DNA of 64,000 nt from Streptomyces sp. NBC_01485 (GTDB taxonomy: Bacteria > Actinomycetota > Actinomycetes > Streptomycetales > Streptomycetaceae), in NCBI RefSeq assembly GCF_036227125.1, contig NZ_CP109435.1:6572001-6636000 (forward strand), in the 5' to 3' direction. The notes under the pieces are model-generated. The model saw nothing but the letters and a program-made list of their open reading frames with translations. It made no database searches and had not been told where the DNA came from. How positions within the stretch are numbered: position 1 is the first letter of the stretch; each line of letters opens with the position of its first letter. Shown here one piece after another: positions 47,232-54,813 of the stretch. Position numbers and translations under genes: made by a program.

Positions 47232-47894
47232 ATGAAGATCGGCATCATCGGCGCGGGCAACATCGGCGGCAACCTCACCCGGCGCCTCACCGCCCTCGGT
47301 CACGACGTCTCCGTCGCGAACTCCCGTGGCCCGCAGACGCTCACCGAACTCGCCGAGGAGACCGGGGCGACCCCCGTCACCGTCGAGGAGGCGGCGCGCG
47401 GCGCCGAGGTCGTGGTGGTCACGATCCCGGTGAAGGCGGTACCGAGCCTGCCGTCCGGCATCCTGGACGGCGCGGCCGACGGCGTCGCCGTCATCGACAC
47501 CAACAACTACTACCCACAGCAGCGCGACGGCCGGATAGCGGAGATCGAGGACGAGGGAATCACCGAGAGCCGCTGGACGGAACGCCGGATCGGCCACCCC
47601 GTGATCAAGGCCTTCAACGGCACCTACGCCCAGGACATCCTGGACCGCCCGCTCCCCGCCGGCGCCCCCGACCGCCTGGCGCTCCCGGTCGCCGGCGACG
47701 ACGAGGCGGCGAAGGCGAAGGTGCGCGCCCTCATCGACGAGCTCGGCTTCGACACCGTCGACGCGGGCGGCATCGACGACTCCTGGCGTCAGCAGCCCGA
47801 CACCCCCGTCTACGGGCTGCAGTCGGGTGTCGACGACGTCGCCAAGGCACTGGCGGCCGCGAGCCCGGAGCGGCCCACGACGTTCAGGGCGTAG
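47232..47894 (+). CDS. NADPH-dependent F420 reductase-like protein
   Basis: 220 residues. N-terminal Rossmann loop IGIIGAGNIGGNLTRRL, NADPH phosphate contact ANSRGPQTL, and DTNNYYPQQRDG typical of the NADP oxidoreductase/F420-dependent family. It would shuttle electrons between F420 (or a related carrier) and NADP. Single gene; its last codons and stop are part of a GGCGTA microsatellite that continues into the truncated heme A synthase on the other strand. Confidence 0.85.
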   Translation: MKIGIIGAGNIGGNLTRRLTALGHDVSVANSRGPQTLTELAEETGATPVTVEEAARGAEVVVVTIPVKAVPSLPSGILDGAADGVAVIDTNNYYPQQRDGRIAEIEDEGITESRWTERRIGHPVIKAFNGTYAQDILDRPLPAGAPDRLALPVAGDDEAAKAKVRALIDELGFDTVDAGGIDDSWRQQPDTPVYGLQSGVDDVAKALAAASPERPTTFRA

Positions 47895-48390
47895 GCGTAG
47901 GCGTAGGCGTAGGCGTAGGCGTAGGCGTAGGCGTAGGCGTAGTCAGGAAGGCGTCGCGAAGGCCGAGCGGGCGGATTCCACCGCCGCTGCCGAGAGGTAG
48001 ACGGTGAGGGGCTGTTCGTTCCGTTCCGTCCGCAGGTCTCTCCGCAGGAGTTTCGTACTGCGCCCACGCCCAGCGCAGCACCCCCGGCATCGGCGTGCGC
48101 TGGATCCGGGCCGTGATGATGACCCAGCCCACGACGGCGCACAGCACCCCCGTGAGCAGCCGGTTGCCGAACTCGATGGCGCCGTGCAGCCCCATCTCCG
48201 CCGTGGGGGCCAGCGTGCTGCCCGTGCACGTGGGCCACTCCGGGCAGCCCAGGCCGGAGCCCGTGACGCGGACGATCCCGCCGGTGACGACGATGGCGAT
48301 GGCGGCCACGACCGAGGCCAGCGCCGCCCGTTGGACGCTGCGCGGCCCGAGCGAGTACCTGCCCGCCAGCCAGGAGAGAGGTGTACGCAC
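47884..48390 (-). pseudogene. Truncated heme A synthase (CtaA/COX15) with Thr-Pro tail
   Basis: From GTG 48390, about 100 residues match the N-terminal half of heme A synthase: first helix ASVVAAIAIVVTGGIVRVTG, SGLGCPEWPTC, the heme-ligand His in GLHGAIEFGNRLL and a second helix CAVVGWVIITA. The homology then ends, giving a hydrophilic stretch and a (Thr-Pro)9 tail encoded by the microsatellite. Normal enzymes have eight helices and about 320 residues, so this cannot be active. It could still make a small two-helix protein. Confidence 0.7.
47888..47941. repeat. Hexanucleotide microsatellite (GGCGTA)9
   Basis: Nine perfect copies of GGCGTA. It supplies the stop codon of the reductase gene on the plus strand and encodes Thr-Pro repeats in the truncated CtaA frame on the minus strand. 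Copy-number change in whole units keeps both frames. Confidence 0.95.
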
Positions 48391-48528
48391 GACGGTCCCT
48401 TCCGTACTCCGGTGGTTCGGGCGCCAGAGTAGGGGGCGGGAGGCGGCGGGCGAGCCGATCCGGACAGCGGCCCGCCGTGAAGGCCGCTTCGCGCCAGGCC
48501 GCCGCTTCGCGCCGGGCCGTGGAGGTCG

Positions 48529-49581
48529 TCACGCCGCTCCGGGCAGGGCCATGCCGGGGACCTCCGCCGCGACCAGGTCCGCTGGGAGCCGGAAGACGAG
48601 CGAGCCGAAGAGGAAGCCCGCCCCGATCGCGCCGAGCACGATCACGTCGCCGCGCCGGGCCCGGCCCTCGGCGGCCAGCCGCCACAGGGCCGTCAGCGGT
48701 GAGGCCGCGGCGGTGTTGCCCAGGGTGTCGGCGGTGACGGGGACCCGTTCGGGCGCGGCGCCGGCCATCCGCCCGATGTGCCGCACCAGCTTGGCGTTGG
48801 CCTGGTGCACCGCGAAACCGCTCACCTCGTCGACCGTGACCCCGGCCAGCGACAACGCCTCGCTGAGGGACTTCGGCACCCGGGTCATCGCCTCCCGCAG
48901 CACCACGTTGCCGTCCATGAAGATGTACGGCGAGCGGGGGGTGTCGGTCGGCGACGTCGGCACCTCCTGGTCCACCCGCCAGGCCGTCGCCATCCGGACG
49001 CCGTCCGAGTAGACGTTGCCGAGGTCGTAGCTGAGCAGGCCGTCCGCGCCGTCCGTGCGGCGCAGCACCACCGCGCCCGCCGCGTCGCCGAAGAAGATCC
49101 GGGTGAGGCGGTCCTGCGGATCGGTGATGCCGGAGCCCCGCTCGGCGCAGACCACCAGCGCGGTGTCCAGCCCCGGTTCCTGGAGCAGACAGGAAGCCGT
49201 GTACATGCCGTACGCGGACGAGGCGCACGCGTGCTGGGTGAGGTCGAGGATCCGCGGGGTCTCGATGCCGAGGCGCTCGGCGAGGCTCACACCCAGCGAG
49301 GGCATGATCCAGTCCGGGCTGGTGCAGGCGACCACCAGGACGTCGACGTCACGGGCGCCGATCTCGGCCGCCGCCATGGCCTTGCGGGCCGACTCGACGG
49401 CGAGGTCGAGGACGGTCTCGTGCGACTCGAGGAACCGCCGCTGAAGAATTCCGGTCTTCTCCTCGATCCACTCCGGCGTGGTGTCCAGGGTTTCGCACAG
49501 TTCCGCATTGGTGACGACCCTCTCGGGCAACGCCAGCGCGACGCTGCGCGGACTGACCGGTGCGAGTTCCCATTTGGGCAT
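48529..49581 (-). CDS. Beta-ketoacyl-ACP synthase III-like enzyme (KAS III), copy 1
   Basis: 350 residues. Catalytic Cys in LTQHACASSAYGMY, His in FAVHQANAKL and Asn in DTLGNTAAAS are all present, so it can form an acyl-enzyme. In secondary metabolism this fold either primes polyketides or transfers acyl groups to O, N or S. ATG 49581 follows GGAGG by eight bases. It is last in a minus-strand run with two NAT-like genes, an amidohydrolase and a SnoaL-like gene. A role in joining an acyl unit to the 3-hydroxyanthranilate product is inferred. Confidence 0.88.
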   Translation of the reverse strand: MPKWELAPVSPRSVALALPERVVTNAELCETLDTTPEWIEEKTGILQRRFLESHETVLDLAVESARKAMAAAEIGARDVDVLVVACTSPDWIMPSLGVSLAERLGIETPRILDLTQHACASSAYGMYTASCLLQEPGLDTALVVCAERGSGITDPQDRLTRIFFGDAAGAVVLRRTDGADGLLSYDLGNVYSDGVRMATAWRVDQEVPTSPTDTPRSPYIFMDGNVVLREAMTRVPKSLSEALSLAGVTVDEVSGFAVHQANAKLVRHIGRMAGAAPERVPVTADTLGNTAAASPLTALWRLAAEGRARRGDVIVLGAIGAGFLFGSLVFRLPADLVAAEVPGMALPGAA

Positions 49582-49674
49582 GACGAAGTCCTCCACGGTG
49601 CCGGGTTCGGGGGTGTTGCGGGTGCTGAGGGGATTTGGGGGTGGTGAGGGTGTGCTGAGGGTGGCGGGGCGCGG

Positions 49675-50487
49675 CTATTTCTCCTCGAACGCCATGCGTA
49701 CGGAGGACCTCAGATACGGGCTCGGCGTGGGCCGCTCGTCCAGCGTGATGCCGAACCACTTCTCGTACGCCGCCAGCACCGCGTCGTCGTCGGCGAGTTT
49801 CTCGGTCTCCGTCTCCTTTCCGCGGGTGACGCTGAGCACGTCGTTCTTGAGCACGACCCAGCCGTCCTCGGTCGGCAGGGAGCAGAACATGTTCTGCAGG
49901 AGCATCGAGTCGGGGCTCGTCCGGTACCAGTGGATGACCTGGTCGAAGTCCGACAGGGACGTCGGATCGTCGTAGACGCGGTACTGCGGTTTTCCGTCGC
50001 ACAGGACGTCGGCGGCGCGCTCGTCGACCGTCCGGACGCTGAACACGCCGTGCGGATCGTCCTGCGCCTCCGGTGTGTCCAGGGCGATCGGATACCGGCT
50101 GCCCTTGCCGAACCCGACGTCGACGAGCCAGCGCCGCCCCTCGAACTCCGCGGTGAGCAGCATGTGGTTGTACGGATCGCGCAGCCGGCCGCCGATCCAG
50201 ACCCGCCCGTGCCGCAACCGCACGGTGAAGCCCAGGGACTGGAGCAGGAAGAAGAAGGCGCTGTTGAGCTCGCCGCAGGCGCCGCCGCGCCGCTGGTGCA
50301 CGATCTTCTCGACGATCCGTTCGTCCTTGTAGTGGATCTCCCTGCCGAGGTGGTAGTCGAGGCTCTCGAAGGGCACCGACAGCACATGCCGCTCGTGGAG
50401 GTGGCGCAGCGCGGCGAGGTCGGGCCGCTCGGGCCGGTCGGCCGAGATGCGTTTCAGGTAGGCGGCCGTCGTCACTTCGTCCAGCAT
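49675..50487 (-). CDS. Arylamine N-acetyltransferase/amide-synthase-like protein, copy 1
   Basis: 270 residues. NAT fold with the Cys-His-Asp triad: RRGGACGELN, YNHMLL and LVDVGFGKG. Such enzymes acylate aromatic amines from acyl-CoA or, in ansamycin pathways, close macrolactams. Start ATG 50487 (MLDEVTTAAYLKRI). It lies next to a second copy of the same length, suggesting a tandem duplication followed by divergence. A natural substrate here would be the aryl amine of 3-hydroxyanthranilate or a derivative. Confidence 0.88.
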   Translation of the reverse strand: MLDEVTTAAYLKRISADRPERPDLAALRHLHERHVLSVPFESLDYHLGREIHYKDERIVEKIVHQRRGGACGELNSAFFFLLQSLGFTVRLRHGRVWIGGRLRDPYNHMLLTAEFEGRRWLVDVGFGKGSRYPIALDTPEAQDDPHGVFSVRTVDERAADVLCDGKPQYRVYDDPTSLSDFDQVIHWYRTSPDSMLLQNMFCSLPTEDGWVVLKNDVLSVTRGKETETEKLADDDAVLAAYEKWFGITLDERPTPSPYLRSSVRMAFEEK

Positions 50488-50550
50488 GCCGTTTCCCCCT
50501 GTTCGTGTGGGAGTTCGTGTGGAGTGCCAGTGGCAGTCGGTCCGTGGCAC

Positions 50551-50582
50551 TCAGTGGCTGGTCAGTGGCTGGTCAGTGGCTG
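50551..50582. repeat. 11-bp tandem repeat over the stop of the second NAT gene
   Basis: TCAGTGGCTGG repeated at 50551, 50562 and (last base different) 50573. The third unit contains the stop codon of the NAT-like gene copy 2. Confidence 0.85.
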
Positions 50583-51385
50583 TCGAACGAGAAACGGAGC
50601 GAGTCGTTCGTGTACGGCGTCGGCACGGGGCGTTCCGCCAGCTTCATCCCGAACCACTTCTCGTACGCCGCCAACACCGCGTTGTCGTCCGGGAGTTGCT
50701 CGGTCCGGCGGCGCTCTTCGGAGACGACCGTCAGCAGGTCGTCCCGCATGATGACCCAGCCGTCCTCCAGGGGGAGTGAGCAGACGAGGGTCTGGAGGAA
50801 CGGGGAGTCCGGGCTCGTCCGGTACCACCACATCGTCTGGCGGAACTCGTCGGGCTCGACCGGCTCCTCGTAGAGGACGTACAGCGGCGCCTCGCCCCGG
50901 ACCACCTCGACGGACCGCCGGTCCAGCCGCCGCGTGGTGAACTCGCCGTGCGGGTCCGGCTGTTGACCGTCGTGGTCCAGCAGGAGCGGGCGGCGGCTGC
51001 TCTTGCCGAACCCGATGTCGGCGATCCACCGGACGCCGTCGACGGCCACCGTCATCACCACGTGGTGGTACGGGGCGGTGATCCCGCCGTCCGGGAGGTG
51101 GACGCGGCCCTGGTGCAGCGTCACGTCGAACCCCAGGGACGTCAGCAGGAGATGGAACGCGATGTTGATCTCCCCGCACAGGCCCCCGCGCCGCTCGTGG
51201 ACGATCTTGTCGACGGCCCGTTCGTCCATCCGGATATCGCCGCCGCGAACGTAGTCGAGGTTGTCGAAGGGTACCGACAGCACATGCCGTTCGTGCAGGT
51301 GGCGCAGTGCGTCGGCGTCCAGGCGGTGCGGGTGGTCGGCACCGATGCGGTCCAGATAGGCGGCGACCGTCTCCTTGTCCAGCAC
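50573..51385 (-). CDS. Arylamine N-acetyltransferase/amide-synthase-like protein, copy 2
   Basis: 270 residues from GTG 51385. Triad residues in ERRGGLCGEIN, PYHHVVMT and IADIGFGKS. It parallels copy 1 along the whole length (RHLHERHVLSVPFDNLDY versus RHLHERHVLSVPFESLDY; both end in a Pro-Tyr-rich tail). It starts six bases after the amidohydrolase stop, so the two are in one operon. Two complete copies imply two acyl transfers or different acceptors. Confidence 0.88.
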   Translation of the reverse strand: MLDKETVAAYLDRIGADHPHRLDADALRHLHERHVLSVPFDNLDYVRGGDIRMDERAVDKIVHERRGGLCGEINIAFHLLLTSLGFDVTLHQGRVHLPDGGITAPYHHVVMTVAVDGVRWIADIGFGKSSRRPLLLDHDGQQPDPHGEFTTRRLDRRSVEVVRGEAPLYVLYEEPVEPDEFRQTMWWYRTSPDSPFLQTLVCSLPLEDGWVIMRDDLLTVVSEERRRTEQLPDDNAVLAAYEKWFGMKLAERPVPTPYTNDSLRFSFDSH

Positions 51386-51391
51386 GGCGTC

Positions 51392-52453
51392 TCACACGTC
51401 CTTTCCGTTTCCGTTTCCGTTTCCGTTTCTGCTCCCGTTGCCGCTTTCGTCGCGGCGCGGGCGGAGGCGCGGGAAGAGGGCCTCGGCGTTGGCGTGCTCC
51501 AGCCGGCCTCGCTCCTCGGCGCTGAACCCGCCCTGGTCGACGACCTGTTGGCCGGTGTCGAGGATGTAGTGCTCGGGCATGAGCGGGAAGTCCGAGCCGA
51601 CCAGGATCCGGTCCGCCGGGGCGAAGGACCGCAGGGCCGCGAGGGCGTGCGGGTCACCGGCCATGGCTATGTCGACGTAGAGCCGCTGGAGTGAGCCGAC
51701 GGGGTCCTCGGGCAGCCGGTCCGCGAGGGGCGCGCTGATGAGCCCGCCGCAGGCGAGCCGGCCGGCGTAGAAGGGGACGCCGCCCCCGCCGTGCGGCAGG
51801 ATCACCGGCAGCTCCGGGTACCTCTCCAGTGTCTGGTTGTAGAGGAGTCGGGCCGCCACGCGTACCGATTCGAAGGGGAACTCGTACAGCGAGGCCGGCA
51901 GGCCGAAGTCCGGCTGACCGGTCGACGGCGGAACCGTCGGGTGCACGAACAGCGGGGTGCGCCGGTGGGCCGCCGCCGCGAAGAGCGGGTCCATCGAGCG
52001 GTCGCCCACGTACAGGCCGCCGTAGTTGCTGACCAGGCCCACGCCGTCCAGCCCGAGCGCGTCGACGGCGTACTCGAACTCATCGAGGACCAGGTCCATA
52101 TGGGGAAACGGAAGCGTGGCGAACGCGCCGAACCGGCCGGGGTGCGCGGCGACCAGCTCGGCGAGGTGGTCGTTCACCCGGCGCGCGAACCGCGCGGCCG
52201 GCTTCGGCTCCAGGGTCGCCGGCACCCCCGGCCAGACGCTCACCACGGCGGCCCGGATGCCGTGCCGGTCCATCATTGCGAGGCTGCCGTGCGCGCTCCA
52301 GGTCGGCCGGTCGACGCCGGGAAGGATGGTCGCGACGCCGAGCCGGGCCAGTTCGTCGAGATAGAACTCCGGGAGGATGTGGTGGTGTACGTCGATGGCG
52401 CGCGACCACGGCCTTGCGGCGGGCGCGTGCATGTCGTCCGAGGTGTCCGGCAT
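51392..52453 (-). CDS. Amidohydrolase-superfamily (ACMSD-like) enzyme, possible cyclase
   Basis: 353 residues, amidohydrolase-2 barrel: HxH motif in IDVHHHILPEFY, metal His in LFVHPTVPP and ILPHGGGGVPF, and Asp in ILVGSDFPLMPE. Relatives decarboxylate or hydrolyse aromatic acids. In benzoxazole pathways (A33853 BomN and nataxazole NatAM, from memory) such an enzyme helps build the oxazole from an N-acylated 3-hydroxyanthranilate. The C-terminus is a Gly-Asn repeat (NGSRNGNGNGNG) encoded by hexanucleotide repeats at 51401-51428. Start ATG 52453, 16 bases after the SnoaL-like stop. Confidence 0.82.
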   Translation of the reverse strand: MPDTSDDMHAPAARPWSRAIDVHHHILPEFYLDELARLGVATILPGVDRPTWSAHGSLAMMDRHGIRAAVVSVWPGVPATLEPKPAARFARRVNDHLAELVAAHPGRFGAFATLPFPHMDLVLDEFEYAVDALGLDGVGLVSNYGGLYVGDRSMDPLFAAAAHRRTPLFVHPTVPPSTGQPDFGLPASLYEFPFESVRVAARLLYNQTLERYPELPVILPHGGGGVPFYAGRLACGGLISAPLADRLPEDPVGSLQRLYVDIAMAGDPHALAALRSFAPADRILVGSDFPLMPEHYILDTGQQVVDQGGFSAEERGRLEHANAEALFPRLRPRRDESGNGSRNGNGNGNGKDV

Positions 52454-52469
52454 CGATCGGCCCCGCCGT

Positions 52470-52922
52470 TCAGGCGCGGGTGGTGCCGGGCGGGTTGCTG
52501 ATCAGGCACCGCCAGACGCCGTCGGCGCCGCGGCGGAGGATGTCCGCGGCGGTGCCGTCGACGCGCTGGTGCGTTCCGTCCGGGCCGGTGCCCTCGTGGA
52601 CGTAGTCGCAGATCAGCAGGGCCGTGTCGCCGACCGTGTAGATATGCCGCACCGACAGTTTGACCGGCAGGCGGTCCGGCAGGGTCTGCTCGGCCGACTT
52701 CCACATCTCCTCACCCGACAGGTACTGGCCCGGCGTGAGCACGCGCAGGGCGTCCGGATCGAAAAGCTGCTTGATGGCGTCGAGACTGCCCGAGTTGAAA
52801 GCCTGCTCGAACGCCGCCGAAATCCCGCCGGGTTCGGTGGGAAGGGTGATCTGCGTGCCGGTGGAAGTACCTGCGGTTGTACCTGCGGATGTGCCCGTGG
52901 ACGTTCCTGTGGAATTCGACAT
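52470..52922 (-). CDS. SnoaL/NTF2-like protein
   Basis: 150 residues. After a Thr/Gly repeat tail (TGTSAGTTAGTSTGT, residues 5-27) comes a cone-like NTF2 fold: AFNSGSLDAIKQLFDPDALR, then VRHIYTVGDTALLICDY and ILRRGADGVWRCLISNPPG. Family members include cyclases, hydroxylases and dehydratases of polyketide and phenazine pathways. It lacks a specific PhzA/B signature, so it is not called as such. First gene of the minus-strand operon; ATG 52922 chosen over GTG 52934. Confidence 0.78.
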   Translation of the reverse strand: MSNSTGTSTGTSAGTTAGTSTGTQITLPTEPGGISAAFEQAFNSGSLDAIKQLFDPDALRVLTPGQYLSGEEMWKSAEQTLPDRLPVKLSVRHIYTVGDTALLICDYVHEGTGPDGTHQRVDGTAADILRRGADGVWRCLISNPPGTTRA

Positions 52923-53142
52923 GGGGGACAGCACAGTCCACGGTCGCGGGGCCGCTCAACCCGCGACTCGCCAGTCTGTCAGGTCCGCAGCGCGCCGGAA
53001 TTCCGTACGCCGCCGGCCCCTCGCCTATCTGACGAACTATCCGGCGTCGCCCTGGGCAGAGCCCGCGCGGGGCCGTGAGGATGACGCCTCGTACCCGGGG
53101 ATGCCACAGGCCCCGTAACGACGAACGGCGAGGAGTCTCTCC

Positions 53143-53823
53143 ATGGTCAAGGTAGCCATTGTCTTCCATTCCCGCAGCGGCAACATCTTCCAGTTGGCGA
53201 CGGCGGCGGCCGCCGCGGCGGAAAAGGCCGGCGCCGAGCCGCAGTTGCTCAAGGTCCCCGAGCTGCCGGACCCGATGGTCCTGGACAAGGAGGCCTACGC
53301 CGAACTGGACGCCGCCACCCGGGACATACCGGTGGCCACACTGGACGACCTGGTGGCGGCGGACGCGATCATGATCGGCACGCCGGTCCACTTCGGTCTG
53401 CCTGCCCCGCAGATCCTCAACTTCGTCGACCGGTCCGGCCCGGTCGCCATTCCGGGGAAGCTGGCGAACAAGGTCGCGACCGTGTTCGCCTCCGGGTCCG
53501 CCGCGCACGCCGGCCAGCAGACGGCGATCCTCGCCCTGCACAACGTGCTGTGCCACTGGGGCTGCCTCATCGTGCCCAACGGTTCGAGCGTCGAGATCCT
53601 GGCGTCCGAGCACAACGGATCGCCGTACGGCACGTGCAGCGTCTCGCGGCACGCGCCGAACAACGTGCACGAGGACAACCGCAAGGCGATCGAGTACCAG
53701 ACCCTGCGCCTGGTCGAGGTGGCCACCGCCTACCAGGCGGGGCTTCAACAGCAGGAGTCCGCCATCGAGTTCCTCGACTTCGAGTTCCTGATGAAGAAGT
53801 TCCCCCGCCTGTCCGTGGACTGA
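53143..53823 (+). CDS. WrbA/flavodoxin-like NAD(P)H:quinone oxidoreductase
   Basis: 226 residues. FMN phosphate loop VFHSRSGNIFQLATAA, PTPVHFGLPAPQI-type isoalloxazine contacts (GTPVHFGLPAPQILNF) and SGSAAHAGQQTAILALHNVL with the WrbA-type tryptophan loop replaced. It probably reduces quinones by two electrons, protecting against redox cycling of aminophenol or quinone products. GAGGAGT sits before ATG 53143. It is divergent from the SnoaL-like operon and ends at a strong hairpin. Confidence 0.85.
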   Translation: MVKVAIVFHSRSGNIFQLATAAAAAAEKAGAEPQLLKVPELPDPMVLDKEAYAELDAATRDIPVATLDDLVAADAIMIGTPVHFGLPAPQILNFVDRSGPVAIPGKLANKVATVFASGSAAHAGQQTAILALHNVLCHWGCLIVPNGSSVEILASEHNGSPYGTCSVSRHAPNNVHEDNRKAIEYQTLRLVEVATAYQAGLQQQESAIEFLDFEFLMKKFPRLSVD

Positions 53824-53842
53824 CGGAGCATCAGAAGGATCG

Positions 53843-53876
53843 CGCACCCGCGGCACCCTCAGGGGTCGCGGGTGCG
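53843..53876. terminator. Hairpin terminator after the wrbA-like gene
   Basis: CGCACCCGCG (53843-53852) with CGCGGGTGCG (53867-53876): perfect 10-bp stem, 14-base loop, 20 bases past the stop. Confidence 0.75.
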
Positions 53877-53929
53877 GCCCGTATGCCGGCGAACAGGCCC
53901 CGCAGCCGGGCTCTTTACCCTTTCATGGT

Positions 53930-53955
53930 ACGTTGATCCGGTACTGGATCAACGT
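53930..53955. promoter_or_regulatory. TetR operator upstream of reductase 1
   Basis: ACGTTGATCC (53930-53939), six-base spacer, GGATCAACGT (53946-53955): perfect palindrome in front of the NmrA-like reductase. The outer GTAC and half-site match the dyad at 56817-56847 next to the tetR gene. Confidence 0.75.
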
Positions 53956-53997
53956 TCGAGTGCTAGATCGACGTCCCTCGCACAGGAGGAAACCCCC

Positions 53998-54696
53998 GTG
54001 AAACTGGTCATATTCGGCGCGAACGGCCCGACCGGCCGACTGACCACCGAACAGGCGCTCCGCGAGGGCCACGAGGTCACCGCCGTGACCCGGCGGCCCG
54101 ACGCGTTCGAGATCGGCGACGCCCGGTTAAGCGTGGTCAAGGCGGACATCCTCAACCCCGACGAGGTGCACCGCGTGGTGGCCGGCCACGACGCCGTCAT
54201 CTCCACGGTCGGCATCCCGTACACCAAGGAGCCGGTCACGGTGTACTCGGAGGGCACGGCGAACGTCATCAAGGCGATGGACGCCCATGGCATCCGGCGC
54301 CTGGTCTGCGTCAGCTCGATCGGGGCCAACTACGAGGACGCGCCCGGCGAGGCGTTCGTCTTCCGCAAGGTGATCGTGCCGATCCTGCTCAAGATGGGCC
54401 GCCCCCTCTACGAGGACACGAGCCGCATGGAGGACATCGTGGGCGCCAGCGACCTGGACTGGACGGTCGTTCGTCCCGCCGGTCTCTTCGACGCCACGAC
54501 CACCACCGACTACGTCGTCAGCACGTCCCGCCACCCCGGCTGGTTCACCTCGCGCAACGACCTCGCGGACGCGCTGGTGCGGGAGGCGGTCGACAACCGC
54601 AACCCCCGCGCCCGCGTCGAGGTCATCACCACCCAGGGCGTCCCCAGCTACTTCGAGGTCTTCAAGAAGGAAGCGCTGCACATCGGCAAGAAGTAA
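53998..54696 (+). CDS. NmrA/SDR-like NAD(P)-binding reductase, copy 1
   Basis: 232 residues from GTG 53998, with AGGAGGA eight bases upstream. The cofactor loop VIFGANGPTGRLTTEQAL, VTRRPDAFE and VCVSSIGANYED are typical of atypical SDRs (NAD(P)H-binding, anthocyanidin-reductase-like). It contains a TTA leucine codon (54127-54129), implying bldA-dependent translation. It is a paralogue of the gene at 56989, and a TetR palindrome lies just upstream. Probably reduces an intermediate or acts as a redox sensor in this cluster. Confidence 0.85.
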   Translation: MKLVIFGANGPTGRLTTEQALREGHEVTAVTRRPDAFEIGDARLSVVKADILNPDEVHRVVAGHDAVISTVGIPYTKEPVTVYSEGTANVIKAMDAHGIRRLVCVSSIGANYEDAPGEAFVFRKVIVPILLKMGRPLYEDTSRMEDIVGASDLDWTVVRPAGLFDATTTTDYVVSTSRHPGWFTSRNDLADALVREAVDNRNPRARVEVITTQGVPSYFEVFKKEALHIGKK

Positions 54697-54725
54697 GCCG
54701 CATGAGCCGCATGAGCGGTACGAGG

Positions 54726-54763
54726 TAGGCCGGGCCCCGTGGGTGGACGACGGGACCGGGCCT
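54726..54763. terminator. Bidirectional-looking hairpin between convergent genes
   Basis: AGGCCGGGCCCCGT (from about 54727) and ACGGGACCGGGCCT (to 54763), imperfect stem with an eight-base loop, between the convergent reductase and KAS III genes. Confidence 0.55.
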
Positions 54764-54813
54764 CCTTCATGGGCGCACGCGACCGGACGTGACGCACCTC
54801 GACGGCGTGGGGG

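Noticed and set aside
47888..47941. GGCGTA array as a CRISPR or rep-type repeat
   Set aside because: Perfect uninterrupted hexamers without spacers are a microsatellite.
52470..52922. SnoaL-like protein as a PhzA/PhzB phenazine enzyme
   Set aside because: Only the general NTF2 fold is evident; specific PhzA/B residues were not recognised and it lies on the opposite strand, 6 kb from the phz-like genes.
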